The position numbers and the translations under genes are program-made. From DASYUM01 sp036001225 (GTDB taxonomy: Bacteria > Methylomirabilota > Methylomirabilia > Rokubacteriales > DASRDR01), in contig DASYUM010000241.1 in the NCBI GenBank assembly GCA_036001225.1, positions 1 to 14,928 of the forward strand: 14,928 nucleotides of DNA. The letters run 5' to 3'. The notes under the pieces were generated by a model. That model saw only the letters and a list, made by a program, of their open reading frames with translations. It searched no databases and was not told the DNA's origin. Below, piece by piece: positions 13,816 to 14,928 of the stretch. Position 1 is the first letter of the stretch. Each line of letters starts with the position of its first letter.

Positions 13816-14718
13816 TCACTCGGTCCGCAGCCGCGGGTCGAGCGCGTCGCGGAGGCCGTCGCCCAGGAGGTTGAAGCCGAGCACCGACAGCATGATGGCG
13901 GCCCCCGGGAAGAAGAAGACCCACCAGGCGCCGCTCGTGAAGTACTTGTAGGAGTCGGCCAGCATGGCGCCCCACTCGGGAGTGGGCGGCTGGGCGCCGA
14001 GGCCGAGGAACCCGAGGGCGGCCGCCTCCAGGATCGCGAACGCGATGGCCAGCGTGGTCTGGACGATCAGGGGCGGCAGCGCGTTGGGGAAGATGTGGCG
14101 GAGGAGGATCCGGCGGCCGCCACCCCCGAGGCCCCGGGCGGCGGTGACGAACTCCTGCTCGCGCAGCTCGAGCACCGCGCCCCGGGCGATCCGGGCGTAG
14201 ATCGGGATCGAGACCAGGCTGATGGCCAGGAGCGAGTTGCGGAGGCCGGGTCCGATCATGGCCACGATCGCGATGGCGAGCAGCGTGGAGGGGAAGGCGA
14301 GGAGGATGTCCATGCAGAACATCAGGACGAGGTCGACCCGACGGCCAGCGTAGCCGGCGACGAGGCCGAGCAGCGAGCCGAGCGTGGCAGCCACCGCCAC
14401 CGCGCTCACCCCGAGCCCCAGCGAGACGCGGGTGGCGTGCAGGACGCGGACCAGGATGTCGCGCCCCAGGGAGTCGGTCCCGAACGGGTGGTCGGCGGTC
14501 GGCGGCTTCAGACGCAGTCCGAGGTCGGAGTCGGTCTTCGGCTCGTAGTGGTGGACGGCGGGGGTCAGCACCGCGAGCAGGACGAAGCCGCACACGATGG
14601 CGAGACCGGCCCGGGCGACCGGGCTCGCCAGCAGACGGCGCCAGGCGGCGGCGGCCGGGCTCTGGCCGCGCGCGGCTGGGAGGGCGATCGGTTCGATGAC
14701 GGCGGCCGGAGTTGCCAT
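13816..14718 (-). CDS. dppC: Dipeptide/nickel-type ABC transporter permease DppC
   Basis: A 300-residue inner-membrane permease of the DppC/OppC/NikC family. Residues 36-54 form the first membrane helix, after a short cytoplasmic N terminus. HPFGTDSLGRDILVRVLHATRVSLGLG (78-104) is the family signature before the second helix. The ATPase-contact EAA loop is EFVTAARGLGGGGRRILLRHIFPNALP (189-215). Helices lie near 105-124, 133-155, 161-177, 218-240 and 264-288. The ATG at 14718 shares one base with the stop of dppB (TGATG), so the two are translationally coupled. The frame stays open upstream to 14877, but that part is antisense-like shadow over dppB. Substrate (dipeptides, oligopeptides, nickel or other) cannot be told without the binding protein. 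Confidence 0.93.
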   Translation of the reverse strand: MATPAAVIEPIALPAARGQSPAAAAWRRLLASPVARAGLAIVCGFVLLAVLTPAVHHYEPKTDSDLGLRLKPPTADHPFGTDSLGRDILVRVLHATRVSLGLGVSAVAVAATLGSLLGLVAGYAGRRVDLVLMFCMDILLAFPSTLLAIAIVAMIGPGLRNSLLAISLVSIPIYARIARGAVLELREQEFVTAARGLGGGGRRILLRHIFPNALPPLIVQTTLAIAFAILEAAALGFLGLGAQPPTPEWGAMLADSYKYFTSGAWWVFFFPGAAIMLSVLGFNLLGDGLRDALDPRLRTE

Positions 14719-14928
14719 CAGTCGTATTTGATGCGGGGGTCCGCCACCGCGTACAGGAGGTCCGTCACCAGGTTCACGGTGACGAAGATCACCGCGATGA
14801 ACAGGCTGGCTCCCTGCACGATGGCGTAGTCCCGCGACTCGATCGCGTCGTACACCCAGAGCCCGATCCCGGGCCACGAGAAGATCGTCTCGGTCAGGAT
14901 CGCTCCGGCCAGCAATCGCCCGATCTGG
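14718..14928 (-). CDS. dppB: DppB-type ABC transporter permease, 3' end only
   Basis: The last 69 residues of a DppB/OppB-family permease; the gene continues beyond the right edge. LAGAILTETIFSWPGIGLWV and the terminal DLLYAVADPRIKY are hallmarks of this family's C terminus, with a membrane helix at SLFIAVIFVTVNLVTDLLYA. It would pair with DppC as the transmembrane channel of a peptide-type importer. It comes first, immediately upstream of dppC. Confidence 0.93.
   Translation of the reverse strand, partial: QIGRLLAGAILTETIFSWPGIGLWVYDAIESRDYAIVQGASLFIAVIFVTVNLVTDLLYAVADPRIKYD

Overview
The window is very GC-rich, uninterrupted bacterial chromosome with GTG and TTG starts, short intergenic gaps and no rRNA, tRNA, CRISPR array, phage gene or transposase that I can see. 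Composition and gene content (fused MFS/spermidine-synthase protein, TldD/PmbA pair, compact ThiS-ThiG-ThiE-ThiO cluster, Dpp-type transporter) would suit an uncultivated soil lineage such as Methylomirabilota/Rokubacteria. That placement is an impression, not a demonstrated result.

Layout, left to right. (a) 1-1535, + strand: the end of a low-complexity protein (glycine-rich repeats, then an alanine-rich helix) whose start lies outside the window. A secreted or membrane-anchored TPR protein follows, starting at a GTG 14 bases inside it. The long frame that seems to join the TPR protein to the window start is out of phase with the real upstream gene. (b) 1569-4520, - strand: a probable operon of a glucosamine-6-phosphate deaminase-like protein, a PepT-like M20 peptidase and a J-domain protein. 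(c) 4620-6857, + strand: a multi-pass membrane protein fused to a spermidine-synthase-like domain. (d) 6910-9703, - strand: the tldD-pmbA pair for a TldD/TldE metalloprotease. (e) 9813-13810, - strand: a thiamine operon thiS-thiG-thiE-thiO followed by a BtuF-like binding protein. It is preceded by a good sigma70-type promoter, a clear TPP riboswitch aptamer and a 10-bp hairpin just before thiS. (f) 13816 to the right edge, - strand: dppC and the 3' end of dppB, permeases of a peptide/nickel-type ABC importer.

The thi genes form one unit. ThiO oxidises glycine to the imine (the aerobic route), ThiS carries the sulfur, ThiG builds the thiazole phosphate, and ThiE joins it to the pyrimidine to give thiamine phosphate. 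TPP can feed back through the riboswitch. No pyrimidine-branch genes (thiC, thiD) are in the window.

I found no clear new multi-gene system. The observations most worth following are the signal-less BtuF-like protein inside the TPP-controlled operon, the ThiE tail encoded by a REP-like repeat, the deaminase-like protein with a changed catalytic triad and phosphate loop, and the edge-truncated glycine/alanine low-complexity protein.
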